Source of the DNA: Pseudarthrobacter enclensis
GTDB lineage: Bacteria > Actinomycetota > Actinomycetes > Actinomycetales > Micrococcaceae
Reading direction: 5' to 3'
DNA: 64,000 nucleotides
Assembly: GCF_030811655.1 (NCBI RefSeq)
Contig: NZ_JAUSRE010000001.1
Location: forward strand, 1 to 64,000
Part shown: positions 25,350-34,336 of the stretch, one piece after another
How the letters are laid out: each line of letters starts with the position of its first letter
How positions within the stretch are numbered: position 1 is the first letter of the stretch
The notes under the pieces: model-generated
What the model was told of the DNA's origin: nothing
What the model saw: only the letters and a program-made list of their open reading frames with translations
The model's database searches: none
Position numbers and translations under genes: made by a program

Positions 25350-26486
25350 GTGACTGAGCCCATTGTTGACGCTGCCCCTGCCATCGATTTTGACCTGAAG
25401 AGCCTGCCCAAGGTTTCCCTTCACGACCACCTGGACGGGGGACTCCGTCCTGCCACCATCATCGAACTGGCCGAGGCCGTTGGCCACCAGCTCCCCTCAA
25501 CGGACCCGGTGGCCCTGGGCCAGTGGTTCCGTGAATCAGCCGACTCCGGATCCCTGGTGCGCTATCTGGAGACGTTCGACCACACCGTAGCCGTCATGCA
25601 GACCTACGACGGACTGTTCCGGGTGGCCAAGGAGTTCGTGGAGGACCTTGCCGACGACGGCGTGGTCTACGGCGAAGTGCGCTGGGCACCCGAACAGCAC
25701 CTCCAGAAGGGCCTCAGCCTGGACGAGGTCGTGGAAGCGGTGCAGGAGGGCCTGGAGGCCGGCGTCGAGGCCGTGTCCGAGACCGGACGCGAAATCCAGG
25801 TGGGCCAGCTGATCACCGCCATGCGCCATGCCGACCGCGGCCAGGAGATTGCTGAACTCGCCGTCCGCCACCGCAACAAGGGCGCAGTCGGCTTTGACAT
25901 CGCCGGTGCCGAGGACGGCTTCCTGCCCAGCCGGTTCAAGGACGCCTTCACCTACCTGGCCCAGCACAATTTCCCCGCCACCGTGCACGCCGGTGAGGCG
26001 GCCGGCCTGGAGAGCATCCAGTCCGCCCTGGTGGACGGCCGCGCCCTGCGGCTGGGACACGGTGTCCGCATTGCGGAGGACATCATGGTGGAATTCGACG
26101 ACGACGATGAAGCGGGGGACACGGTTGGCCTGGTAACCCTCGGCGATCTCTCCAGCTGGGTCCGCGACCGTGGGATCGCGCTGGAAATCTGCCCCTCCTC
26201 CAACCTGCAGACCGGCGCCATTGCCTCGTTCGGCGAGGGAATCGAGAGCCACCCCCTGGACATGCTCTACCAGCTGGGCTTCAACGTCACCATCAACACT
26301 GACAACCGCCTGATGAGCGGGGTCACCCTGACGGATGAGTTCAACCTGCTGGTGGAAACCTTCGACTACGACCTCGACGACCTGCTGGAGCTGACCCTGA
26401 ACGCCGCAGAGGCGTCCTTCCTGCCCCTGGAGGAGAAGGAGGCGCTGGTGGAATACATCAACGACGCCTACGCCAACCTTGGCTGA
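25350..26486 (+). CDS. add: Adenosine deaminase
   Basis: 378-aa zinc hydrolase converting adenosine and deoxyadenosine to inosine forms. Metal and catalytic motifs occur in order: the HxH pair in SLHDHLDGG, HAGEAAG, RLGHGVRI, and NTDNRLMSG with the last Asp. Length and layout match bacterial ADA. It closes the nucleoside salvage locus, though it may have its own promoter. Its 3' end overlaps mazG by 8 nt. Confidence 0.95.
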   Translation: MTEPIVDAAPAIDFDLKSLPKVSLHDHLDGGLRPATIIELAEAVGHQLPSTDPVALGQWFRESADSGSLVRYLETFDHTVAVMQTYDGLFRVAKEFVEDLADDGVVYGEVRWAPEQHLQKGLSLDEVVEAVQEGLEAGVEAVSETGREIQVGQLITAMRHADRGQEIAELAVRHRNKGAVGFDIAGAEDGFLPSRFKDAFTYLAQHNFPATVHAGEAAGLESIQSALVDGRALRLGHGVRIAEDIMVEFDDDDEAGDTVGLVTLGDLSSWVRDRGIALEICPSSNLQTGAIASFGEGIESHPLDMLYQLGFNVTINTDNRLMSGVTLTDEFNLLVETFDYDLDDLLELTLNAAEASFLPLEEKEALVEYINDAYANLG

Positions 26487-27156
26487 CCAGCATTCCTTGT
26501 CCGGCAGTTCCGCCACGGCGGAACTGCTGGACAAGATGGCGCAGCTGCGCGAGCACTGCCCGTGGATGCGCGCCCTTACGCACGCATCGCTGGTGGAGTA
26601 CCTCCTGGAGGAGGCATACGAGGTGGCCGAAACCATCGAGGAGGGCCACCCCGACGCCGAACTCCAGGGCGAGCTGGGCGACGTCCTGCTCCAGGTGGTG
26701 CTGCACGCCCGGCTCGCTGAGGAGCGCGGTGCCTTCACGTTCGACGACGTGGCGCGCGGCCTGAGTGCCAAAATGGTGCGCCGGAACCCGCATGTCTTCC
26801 GGCCCGACGGTTCGCTGCAGGACAGCTTTCCCGCCACCGTGGAGGAGATCGAGCAGAAGTGGGATGCGGTCAAACGGGCTGAACGGCCGGGGCACCGCAA
26901 CGCCTTCGACGGCATCCCGGCAGCCCTCCCGGCCCTGGCCAGGGCGCAAAAATCGCTGGACCGGGCAGCCCGGGCGGGCCTGGAGCTGCCGGGCGGAGTC
27001 CCGGTTCCCGAAAGCGAGGATGAGCTCGGAAACCTGCTGCTCGCCGTCGTGCGTTCCGCCCGGGACAACGGCATGGACGCCGAGCGCGCGCTCCGCGCCG
27101 CCGTCAGCCGGTATCAGCGTGGCCAAAGTGGGCCAAGTGACCACGCGCCATCATGA
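26479..27156 (+). CDS. mazG: MazG-family nucleoside triphosphate pyrophosphohydrolase
   Basis: 225-aa all-alpha NTP pyrophosphatase. The metal-binding ExxE...ExxD core is seen in EEAYEVAETIEEG and LQGELGDVLLQVVLHARLAEE. FTFDDVARGLSAKMVRRNPHVF is typical for MazG. It removes aberrant or excess NTPs. The second half (residues ~120-220) resembles the shorter, partly degraded second MazG domain of actinobacteria. The start is a TTG inside the end of add. It is located just before eno, as in mycobacteria. Confidence 0.92.
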   Translation: MADQHSLSGSSATAELLDKMAQLREHCPWMRALTHASLVEYLLEEAYEVAETIEEGHPDAELQGELGDVLLQVVLHARLAEERGAFTFDDVARGLSAKMVRRNPHVFRPDGSLQDSFPATVEEIEQKWDAVKRAERPGHRNAFDGIPAALPALARAQKSLDRAARAGLELPGGVPVPESEDELGNLLLAVVRSARDNGMDAERALRAAVSRYQRGQSGPSDHAPS

Positions 27157-27200
27157 CGTCCCGGCCTTGACCCGTTTGAGTAACCCGGAGCACTCTCGAC

Positions 27201-27206
27201 TAGGCT
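27201..27206 (+). promoter_or_regulatory. Probable -10 box of eno
   Basis: TAGGCT at 27201-27206 would start transcription near 27213 and give a ~60-nt leader with AAGGAG before the eno ATG. A clear -35 is not visible. Confidence 0.4.
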
Positions 27207-27253
27207 GGTCCGTGACGCGTACGTCGAGTTTTCAGCCTGATTCCCCCCGTTAA

Positions 27254-28555
<1,302 letters not shown>

Positions 28556-28572
28556 TAACCGCCTAAACCCAT

Positions 28573-28616
28573 CAGCGGTGGCTATGGTTGAAAGACCATA
28601 GCCACCGCTGTTGTTT
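28573..28616 (+). terminator. Rho-independent terminator of eno
   Basis: CAGCGGTGGCTATGGT (28573-28588) pairs perfectly over 16 bp with 28595-28610 around a 6-nt loop and is followed by TTGTTT. Confidence 0.9.
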
Positions 28617-28657
28617 CCAGCAGCATTTGGTCCAGCAGGCTGCGTTTCAGGAGTGTC

Positions 28658-29356
28658 ATGGCTACCCGCCGCCCCAAAGTTCCCAAGGTTGCCCCCACCC
28701 GTCAAGCCAAGGCAACGGACGACGCCGGGTCCGCCGACGGTGCCGAGATCATCCGGGCCGATTTCCGGCCGGCCAAGGCTGCGGTGTCGAAGGGCAGCGC
28801 AGCGTCCCCGGACGCTGCGGCGTCCGGGCAGAACCACGGGCGTGGCACTGCGGAGCGGGCCAAGGCCGGGAAAGCGGGGGAGGGGAGCAAGCCCAAACCG
28901 GTTGCCGGACGCAAGGGCAGCAGCCCTGTGGACGCCGGCCGAGCCGGCGAAGAAGACCAGCACCCGGTCCCCGCCAAGGCGTTCTCCGGCCGCATGCTTG
29001 CCTTGGCCGTGGTGATGGTCGCCATCACCATCATGCTTGCCCCCACGGTGAAAATCTTCTTCGACAAGAAGGCCGAAATTGACGCGCTGAACGCCGATAT
29101 CGCCGCACGTCAGGCCGAAGGCGACGCCCTTCGGCAGCAGGTGTCGCGCTGGCAGGACCCCAACTACGTCAAGCAGCAGGCCCGCGACCGCATTAACATG
29201 GTTATGCCGGGCGAAACCGGCTACTGGGTTTTTGGCAGCGATGAGCCGGCCGGAGAAAGCAGTAGCCCCGCCGACGCAGCAACAGCACAAGACCCCGCCG
29301 ATCTGCCGTGGGTGGATTCCCTGTGGGAGTCCATCAGGCGCGCGGCCACAGACTGA
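28658..29356 (+). CDS. FtsB/DivIC-type septum formation initiator
   Basis: 232-aa bitopic protein. A long (~105 aa) basic Ala/Gly/Lys-rich cytoplasmic N-terminus precedes a single transmembrane helix (about 108-130, LALAVVMVAITIMLAP). A coiled coil follows (AEIDALNADIAARQAEGDALRQQ), then the DivIC-family ARDRINMVMPGETGYWV signature. It should link to FtsL/FtsQ in the divisome. The position eno-divIC-DUF501-ppx is conserved in actinobacteria. AGGAG lies 4 nt before the ATG. Confidence 0.9.
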   Translation: MATRRPKVPKVAPTRQAKATDDAGSADGAEIIRADFRPAKAAVSKGSAASPDAAASGQNHGRGTAERAKAGKAGEGSKPKPVAGRKGSSPVDAGRAGEEDQHPVPAKAFSGRMLALAVVMVAITIMLAPTVKIFFDKKAEIDALNADIAARQAEGDALRQQVSRWQDPNYVKQQARDRINMVMPGETGYWVFGSDEPAGESSSPADAATAQDPADLPWVDSLWESIRRAATD

Positions 29357-29383
29357 ACCGCACAGGAAGGACGGCCCGCGACA

Positions 29384-30055
29384 ATGGAACACAACACGGC
29401 AGCCGCCCGGGACGAATCCCGCCAACCCACCGCCCACGACCTTGAAGTACTGAGCAGGCAGTTGGGACGACCCGTCCGCGACGTCGTGGAGATTCCTGCC
29501 CGCTGCGTGTGCGGCAACCCCCTGGTGGCGGCCACCGCACCCCGCCTCAGCAACGGGACCCCGTTCCCTACCACCTTCTACCTGACGCACCCGGTGATCA
29601 CCGCCGCGGTTTCCAGGCTCGAAGCGGCCGGGGTCATGAACACGATGAATGACGAGCTGACCTCCGACGCTGGGCTCGCAGCCGGCTATCGGGCTGCCCA
29701 CGAGGACTACCTGGCCGCCCGGGAGGCAATCGGCCGGCGCTCCGGCATCGGCCCTGTGCCCGAAATCGACGGTGTCTCGGCCGGCGGCATGCCTGCCCGC
29801 GTCAAATGCCTTCATGTCCTGGTGGGCCACTCCCTGGCGGCCGGCAAGGGTGCCAACCCCCTGGGCGACAGGGCGCTGGAGATGATCAGCGAATGGTGGA
29901 CGGCGGACAAGTGCTACTGCGACGGCGCCTGGGACACCAGCGGCGAGGCACCGTCCAGGGACCTCAGCCGCCACGGACCCCAGGGCCTGCCGGACCTCGT
30001 TGGCCGTCCCGCCCCGATGCGGAAGTCCGCCGGCAGCACAGGCGCCGCCGAATGA
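29384..30055 (+). CDS. DUF501-family protein
   Basis: 223-aa soluble protein of the DUF501 family. A Cys-containing segment RCVCGNPLVAATAPRLSNGTPFPTTFYLTHP, a second RVKCLHVLVGHSLAAG and a late CYCDGAW are its most striking parts; the paired cysteines could bind metal, but this is unproven. It overlaps ppx by 4 nt and sits between the divisome protein and Ppx. Function is unknown. Confidence 0.9.
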   Translation: MEHNTAAARDESRQPTAHDLEVLSRQLGRPVRDVVEIPARCVCGNPLVAATAPRLSNGTPFPTTFYLTHPVITAAVSRLEAAGVMNTMNDELTSDAGLAAGYRAAHEDYLAAREAIGRRSGIGPVPEIDGVSAGGMPARVKCLHVLVGHSLAAGKGANPLGDRALEMISEWWTADKCYCDGAWDTSGEAPSRDLSRHGPQGLPDLVGRPAPMRKSAGSTGAAE

Positions 30056-30999
30056 CCCGCGTGGCCGCCATCGACTGCGGCACCAACTCCATCCGGCTTC
30101 TCATTGCGGACATTGACCGCAATGACGGCAGGACAGTCCTCAACGATGTCGTGCGGGAGATGCGCGTGGTCCGACTGGGCCAGGGCGTGGATGCCACGGG
30201 CGAACTCGCTCCGGAAGCACTGGAACGGACATTTGCCGCAACCTCCGACTATGCCCGCATGATCCGGGAGCACGGCGCGGAGCGGGTGCGTTTCGTGGCC
30301 ACCTCGGCAAGCCGGGACGCACGCAACCGGGACGTCTTCGTGGACGGGGTCAAGGACCTTCTGGGCGTGGAGCCGGAAGTGATCTCCGGAGATGAGGAAG
30401 CGGCGCTGTCCTTTGCCGGCGCCAGCAGCGTGCTGCCCATCCTCGACGGCCACGAGGTGCTGGTGGTGGACCTCGGCGGCGGGAGCACCGAGTTCGTCCT
30501 GGGCACCGCCGCGGGGGTGACCGCAGCCAAGTCCGTCGACATCGGCTGCGTCCGACTTACCGAACGGCACCTGCGCAACGATCCGCCCACACCCGAACAA
30601 ATCGCCGCAGCGGAAGCCGACGTGGACGCTGCACTGGGCCGCGCCGGACGGGACGTGCCGCTTGAGCGCGCCACCGCCGTCGTCGGTGTTGCCGGCTCCG
30701 TCACCACCATCACAGCGCATGCGCTTCGCCTGCCGGAATACTCGCCGGAAGCCATCCACGGCGCCGTTCTGCCCATCAGGGACGTGCGCGCCGCTGCCAC
30801 CGACCTGCTCAGCATGACCCGGGACCAGCGTGCCGCACTGCCCTACATGCACCCGGGCCGCGTGGACGTGATCGGCGCCGGGGGACTGGTGTGGCGCCGC
30901 ATCCTGGAACGGATGGGGGAGTTGACCCGCGGGAGGATTACCGCGGCCACCGCAAGCGAGCACGACATCCTCGACGGCATCGCGCTGAGCATCGGATAG
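30052..30999 (+). CDS. ppx: Ppx/GppA-family exopolyphosphatase / pppGpp phosphohydrolase
   Basis: 315-aa ASKHA-fold phosphatase with only the two catalytic domains (no C-terminal HD part), as in actinobacterial short Ppx. The phosphate loops are AIDCGTNSIRLLIAD and VVDLGGGSTEFVLG; FVATSASRDARN and GVAGSVTTITA complete the site. Expected substrates are polyphosphate or pppGpp. The ATG at 30052 overlaps the stop of DUF501; longer frames inside DUF501 are not needed. The subtilase gene follows after 4 nt. Confidence 0.93.
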   Translation: MTRVAAIDCGTNSIRLLIADIDRNDGRTVLNDVVREMRVVRLGQGVDATGELAPEALERTFAATSDYARMIREHGAERVRFVATSASRDARNRDVFVDGVKDLLGVEPEVISGDEEAALSFAGASSVLPILDGHEVLVVDLGGGSTEFVLGTAAGVTAAKSVDIGCVRLTERHLRNDPPTPEQIAAAEADVDAALGRAGRDVPLERATAVVGVAGSVTTITAHALRLPEYSPEAIHGAVLPIRDVRAAATDLLSMTRDQRAALPYMHPGRVDVIGAGGLVWRRILERMGELTRGRITAATASEHDILDGIALSIG

Positions 31000-31003
31000 G
31001 CCC

Positions 31004-32407
31004 ATGCAGTCCACCACAGCTTCCACCCCGCACTTTCCCCGGGCGTCGGCGGCCCTCATGGCTGTCCTCCTGGCTGCCTGCTGCCTCTGCGCCGGCCTCT
31101 TTACCGCCCCCGCAGCCAGCGCAGACGACTGGCGCGACAAAGAGTACTGGCTGGCCGACTCCGGCATCACCAAAGCCTGGGAAGTCTCCAAGGGTGCAGG
31201 CGTCAAGGTAGCGGTCATCGACAGCGGAATCGACGCCCAGCATCCGGACCTCAAAGGTGCCGTCACGGGCGGCTACGACGCCTCCGGTTCCGGCGATCCC
31301 AACGGGCAAAAGAGCGTGGGCTCCAAGCCCGAACACGGCACGCTGGTGGCCACCATGCTTGCCGGCCGCGGACACCAGCCCGCAGGCGCCAGCCCCAGCG
31401 CCGGGCCGGCCGCAACCCCGCCCGACGGCATCATTGGTGTGGCACCGGAAGCGCAGCTCCTCTCCGTGTCCACCTGGCTGGGTTCCCCCAACCCGTCCGG
31501 CAAGAGCGACCAGGACCAGATTCCGGAAGCGGTCCGCTGGGCCGTGGACAACGGCGCCAGGGTGATCAACATATCGCTGGGCAGTACCACGCCGCAGTGG
31601 CCGCAAAGCTGGGATGCCGCCTTCCTTTACGCAGAGCAAAAGGACGTGGTCATTGTTGCCGCGGCCGGAAACCGCATCGGCGGAAATACCCAGGTAGGCG
31701 CCCCCGCCACCATTCCGGGCGTCCTCACCGTGGCCGGCGTGGACCGCAAGAACGTGGCCAGCGTGGACGCCTCATCGCAGGGGATCAGCATCGGCGTGGC
31801 TGCCCCTGCGGAGAACCTTGTGGGCGGCCTCCCCGGAGGCGGCTACGCGGAATGGGCCGGCACCTCCGGCTCCACACCCATCGTGGCCGGTGTCGCAGCC
31901 CTGATCCGGTCCAAGTGGCCGGACATGAGCGCCGAACAGGTGATCAACAGGATCATCACCACCGCCAGGGACGCAGGCGCTCCGGGGAAAGACCCCCTGT
32001 ACGGCTACGGCATCCTCAACGCCGAGGCTGCCCTCAAGGCCGATGTCCCGGAGGTCTCCGTCAACCCGCTGGGCACTATCGCTGAATGGATCCGCGTGCA
32101 CCGGCGGGGCAACGCCGTGCCCGCAACTCCGGTGCCTTCCGCGACTCCGGTGGCGAGTGCCGCACCCACGCTTCCTGAAGCCACCGTTCCCGCAGCCAAG
32201 GCGCCCTCACAGCGGGACAGTGCCATTGGCGCCGCCGTCGTCATTGGATTTGCCGCACTGTTCCTGGCGATCATCGCGGCGGCCGCCGTCCAGCTCCGCA
32301 GGGCTGCCGGGGACCCCCTGGCCCCCGGGGAAGAACCGGAGACGGGAGCCACGGAGCGGGTCAATCCACACCGGAAACCGCACGTTACGGACGGCCGCAC
32401 CGGTTAG
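31004..32407 (+). CDS. Mycosin-like S8 subtilisin-family protease, membrane anchored
   Basis: 467-aa secreted serine protease. The signal peptide ends near residue 40 (APAASA), the catalytic triad is Asp73 (VIDSGIDAQH), His111 (EHGTLVATML) and Ser288 (GTSGSTP), and a single transmembrane helix lies near the C-terminus (~408-432), followed by a short acidic/basic tail. A Pro/Ala-rich linker precedes the anchor. This layout equals that of mycosins (MycP), which belong to type VII secretion, but no ESX gene is nearby. It is 4 nt downstream of ppx. Confidence 0.88.
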   Translation: MQSTTASTPHFPRASAALMAVLLAACCLCAGLFTAPAASADDWRDKEYWLADSGITKAWEVSKGAGVKVAVIDSGIDAQHPDLKGAVTGGYDASGSGDPNGQKSVGSKPEHGTLVATMLAGRGHQPAGASPSAGPAATPPDGIIGVAPEAQLLSVSTWLGSPNPSGKSDQDQIPEAVRWAVDNGARVINISLGSTTPQWPQSWDAAFLYAEQKDVVIVAAAGNRIGGNTQVGAPATIPGVLTVAGVDRKNVASVDASSQGISIGVAAPAENLVGGLPGGGYAEWAGTSGSTPIVAGVAALIRSKWPDMSAEQVINRIITTARDAGAPGKDPLYGYGILNAEAALKADVPEVSVNPLGTIAEWIRVHRRGNAVPATPVPSATPVASAAPTLPEATVPAAKAPSQRDSAIGAAVVIGFAALFLAIIAAAAVQLRRAAGDPLAPGEEPETGATERVNPHRKPHVTDGRTG

Positions 32408-32429
32408 TGAAGATTTTCACAAACTGGGC

Positions 32430-32435
32430 TATCCT
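32430..32435 (+). promoter_or_regulatory. Leaderless -10 box TATCCT for ndh
   Basis: TATCCT is followed by TAAACT and the ATG at 32442. There is no ribosome site in the gap. Confidence 0.5.
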
Positions 32436-32441
32436 TAAACT

Positions 32442-33908
32442 ATGGCAACCACCCCACAGCTCCAGGACCGTCCCAGGGTACTCGTCGTCGGCGGCGGGTA
32501 CGTCGGCCTGTACGTAGCACTGAAACTGCAGAAGAAGATCGCGAACGCCGGTGGCATCGTTACCGTCGTCGATCCGCTGCCCTACATGACTTACCAGCCC
32601 TTCCTTCCCGAGGTGGCCGGCGGCAACATCGAAGCCCGCCACGCGGTGGTGTCCCACCGCCAGCACCTGAAGCAGACGGAACTGATCCAGGGCTGCGTTA
32701 CCTCGATCGACCACGTCAACCGCACCGCCGTGGTGGCTCCCGCCGACGGCGGCGAGAACTTTGAGGTTCCCTACTTCGACGTTGTGCTGGCTGCAGGCGC
32801 CATTACGCGCACCTTCCCCATCAAGGGCCTTGCGGACAAGGGCATCGGCCTGAAGACCATTGAGGAAGCGGTTGCCCTGCGCAACAAGCTGCTGGAGCGC
32901 ATTGAGGTTGCCTCCACGATGACCGACCCCGCAGCCCGCGCCAAGGCCCTCACCTTCGTGGTGGTCGGGGGCGGATTTGCCGGCATCGAGTGCATCACTG
33001 AAATGGAAGACCTCGCCCGCGCCGCCGTGCGCAACAACCCGCGCATCAAGCAGGAGGAAGTCCGCTTCGTCCTGGTCGAAGCCATGGGCCGCATCATGCC
33101 CGAGGTTACCGCCAAGCAGGCTGACTGGGTGGTCGAGCATCTGCGCAGCCGTGGCATCGAGGTCCTGCTGAACACCTCGCTGGACAGTGCCGAAGGCACC
33201 CTGAAGCTCATCAACCTCCCGGACAAGACCCCGGCGCAGGAATTCGAGGCCGACACCCTGGTCTGGACGGCCGGCGTGCAGGCCAACCCGATGGTGCGCT
33301 CCACCGACTTCCCGCTCGAGCCGCGTGGCCGCGTCCGCGTCCTGCCGGACCTGCGCATCTCCGGCGATGAAGGCATCGTGGAGAACGCCTGGGCCGCCGG
33401 CGACATCGCCGCAGTCCCCGACCTCACCGGGAAGGGCCTCCCCGACGGCACCTGCGTCCCCAACGCCCAGCACGCGTTGCGCCAAGCCAAGCGCCTTGCC
33501 AAGAACCTGTGGGCTTCCCGCTGGGACAAGCCGCTGACGGACTACAAGCACAAGAACCTGGGTGCGGTTGCCGGCTTCGGTGAATGGAAGGGCGTTGCCA
33601 ACATCAACCTCCTGGGCCGCATTGGCCTCAAGGGGGGACTGGCGTGGCTGGCCCACCGCGGCTACCACGGCATGGCCATGCCCACGGTTGAACGCAAGTT
33701 CCGCGTCATCCTGAACTGGATCATCGGCTTCTTCGCCGGCCGCGACACCACCCAGCTGATGGATCTGGACAACCCGCGCGGTGCCTTCGTGGCGGCAGCC
33801 ACCCCGGCCCCCAAGCCTGCCGCTGCACCGGCTGCCGCTCCGGCCGCCGGTTCCGGTTCAACCGCTGCCGCCGCTCCCAAGGAAACGGTAGCGGCAAACG
33901 CCAAATAA
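32442..33908 (+). CDS. ndh: Type II NADH:quinone oxidoreductase
   Basis: 488-aa single-subunit, non-proton-pumping NADH dehydrogenase on the inner face of the membrane. The FAD site is VVGGGYVGLYVALKL at the N-terminus. The second Rossmann motif for NADH is FVVVGGGFAGIECITEME. AGAITRTFPIKGLAD, AWAAGDIAAVPD and the quinone-side NAQHALRQAKRLAKNL follow, then an amphipathic membrane-binding C-terminal part. The last ~45 residues are a Pro/Ala-rich tail of low complexity. It probably works next to the sdh complex as a quinone reductant. Confidence 0.95.
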   Translation: MATTPQLQDRPRVLVVGGGYVGLYVALKLQKKIANAGGIVTVVDPLPYMTYQPFLPEVAGGNIEARHAVVSHRQHLKQTELIQGCVTSIDHVNRTAVVAPADGGENFEVPYFDVVLAAGAITRTFPIKGLADKGIGLKTIEEAVALRNKLLERIEVASTMTDPAARAKALTFVVVGGGFAGIECITEMEDLARAAVRNNPRIKQEEVRFVLVEAMGRIMPEVTAKQADWVVEHLRSRGIEVLLNTSLDSAEGTLKLINLPDKTPAQEFEADTLVWTAGVQANPMVRSTDFPLEPRGRVRVLPDLRISGDEGIVENAWAAGDIAAVPDLTGKGLPDGTCVPNAQHALRQAKRLAKNLWASRWDKPLTDYKHKNLGAVAGFGEWKGVANINLLGRIGLKGGLAWLAHRGYHGMAMPTVERKFRVILNWIIGFFAGRDTTQLMDLDNPRGAFVAAATPAPKPAAAPAAAPAAGSGSTAAAAPKETVAANAK

Positions 33909-34019
33909 CGCGCCTGTCCCGGTACGCTGGCAGCGTCCGACGGCGGCTGGTCCCTTTGCGGGCCGGCCGCCGTCGGCGTTTCCGGCCAACCCGGGTTGGA
34001 CAGGTACCATTGTCCCGGC

Positions 34020-34093
34020 GCCCCAGTAGCCCAATTGGCAGAGGCAGCGGACTTAAAATCCGCGTGTTGTGGGTTCGAGTCCCACCTGGGGTA
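34020..34093 (+). tRNA. tRNA with UAA anticodon (tRNA-Leu call) and short variable loop
   Basis: A full cloverleaf is visible. The acceptor stem is GCCCCAG with CTGGGGT (first pair G-U), the anticodon stem GCGGA/TCCGC encloses loop CTTAAAA with anticodon UAA at 34054-34056, and the T arm is GTGGG-TTCGAGT-CCCAC. The variable region is only 5 nt (34064-34068), whereas bacterial tRNA-Leu normally has a long variable arm. CCA is not encoded. The anticodon reads UUA, a very rare codon in this GC-rich genome. Identity by anticodon is Leu; the real charging is uncertain. Confidence 0.85.
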
Positions 34094-34130
34094 CACACTG
34101 TCCCGTCCATGGCATGGTCCAGCGGGCACC

Positions 34131-34163
34131 GGAAGCCGCCTGCGATGCAGGCGGCTTCCGGCG
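34131..34163 (+). terminator. Terminator after the tRNA
   Basis: GGAAGCCGCCTGC and GCAGGCGGCTTCC pair perfectly over 13 bp with a GAT loop. A short TTT follows a few bases later. Confidence 0.75.
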
Positions 34164-34197
34164 TTTAATTCCGCATAGGCAACGACTGTTATAAGGC

Positions 34198-34216
34198 TGT
34201 GACCTCAGTCACTGAG
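34198..34216 (+). promoter_or_regulatory. CRP/GlxR-like palindrome upstream of livK
   Basis: TGTGA-N6-TCACT (34198-34213) differs by one base from the CRP-family consensus TGTGA-N6-TCACA. A second overlapping palindrome CTCAGT-C-ACTGAG runs from 34204 to 34216. It lies ~120 nt before livK. Of the 243-nt gap this is the only site I can suggest. Confidence 0.4.
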
Positions 34217-34336
34217 TTTCGCTGCTGTCTATGCATTAGCTTGAAGCTAAATCAGGAATACCTGGTCCCATTCCGGGCGCCGAAGCGCCCTTGATCCGTA
34301 CGCGCATCGCATGGCCCTGTTTCGGAAGGCAGACAA

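Noticed and set aside
34020-34093. Ordinary bldA-type tRNA-Leu
   Set aside because: bldA-type tRNAs have a long variable arm, which is clearly missing here.
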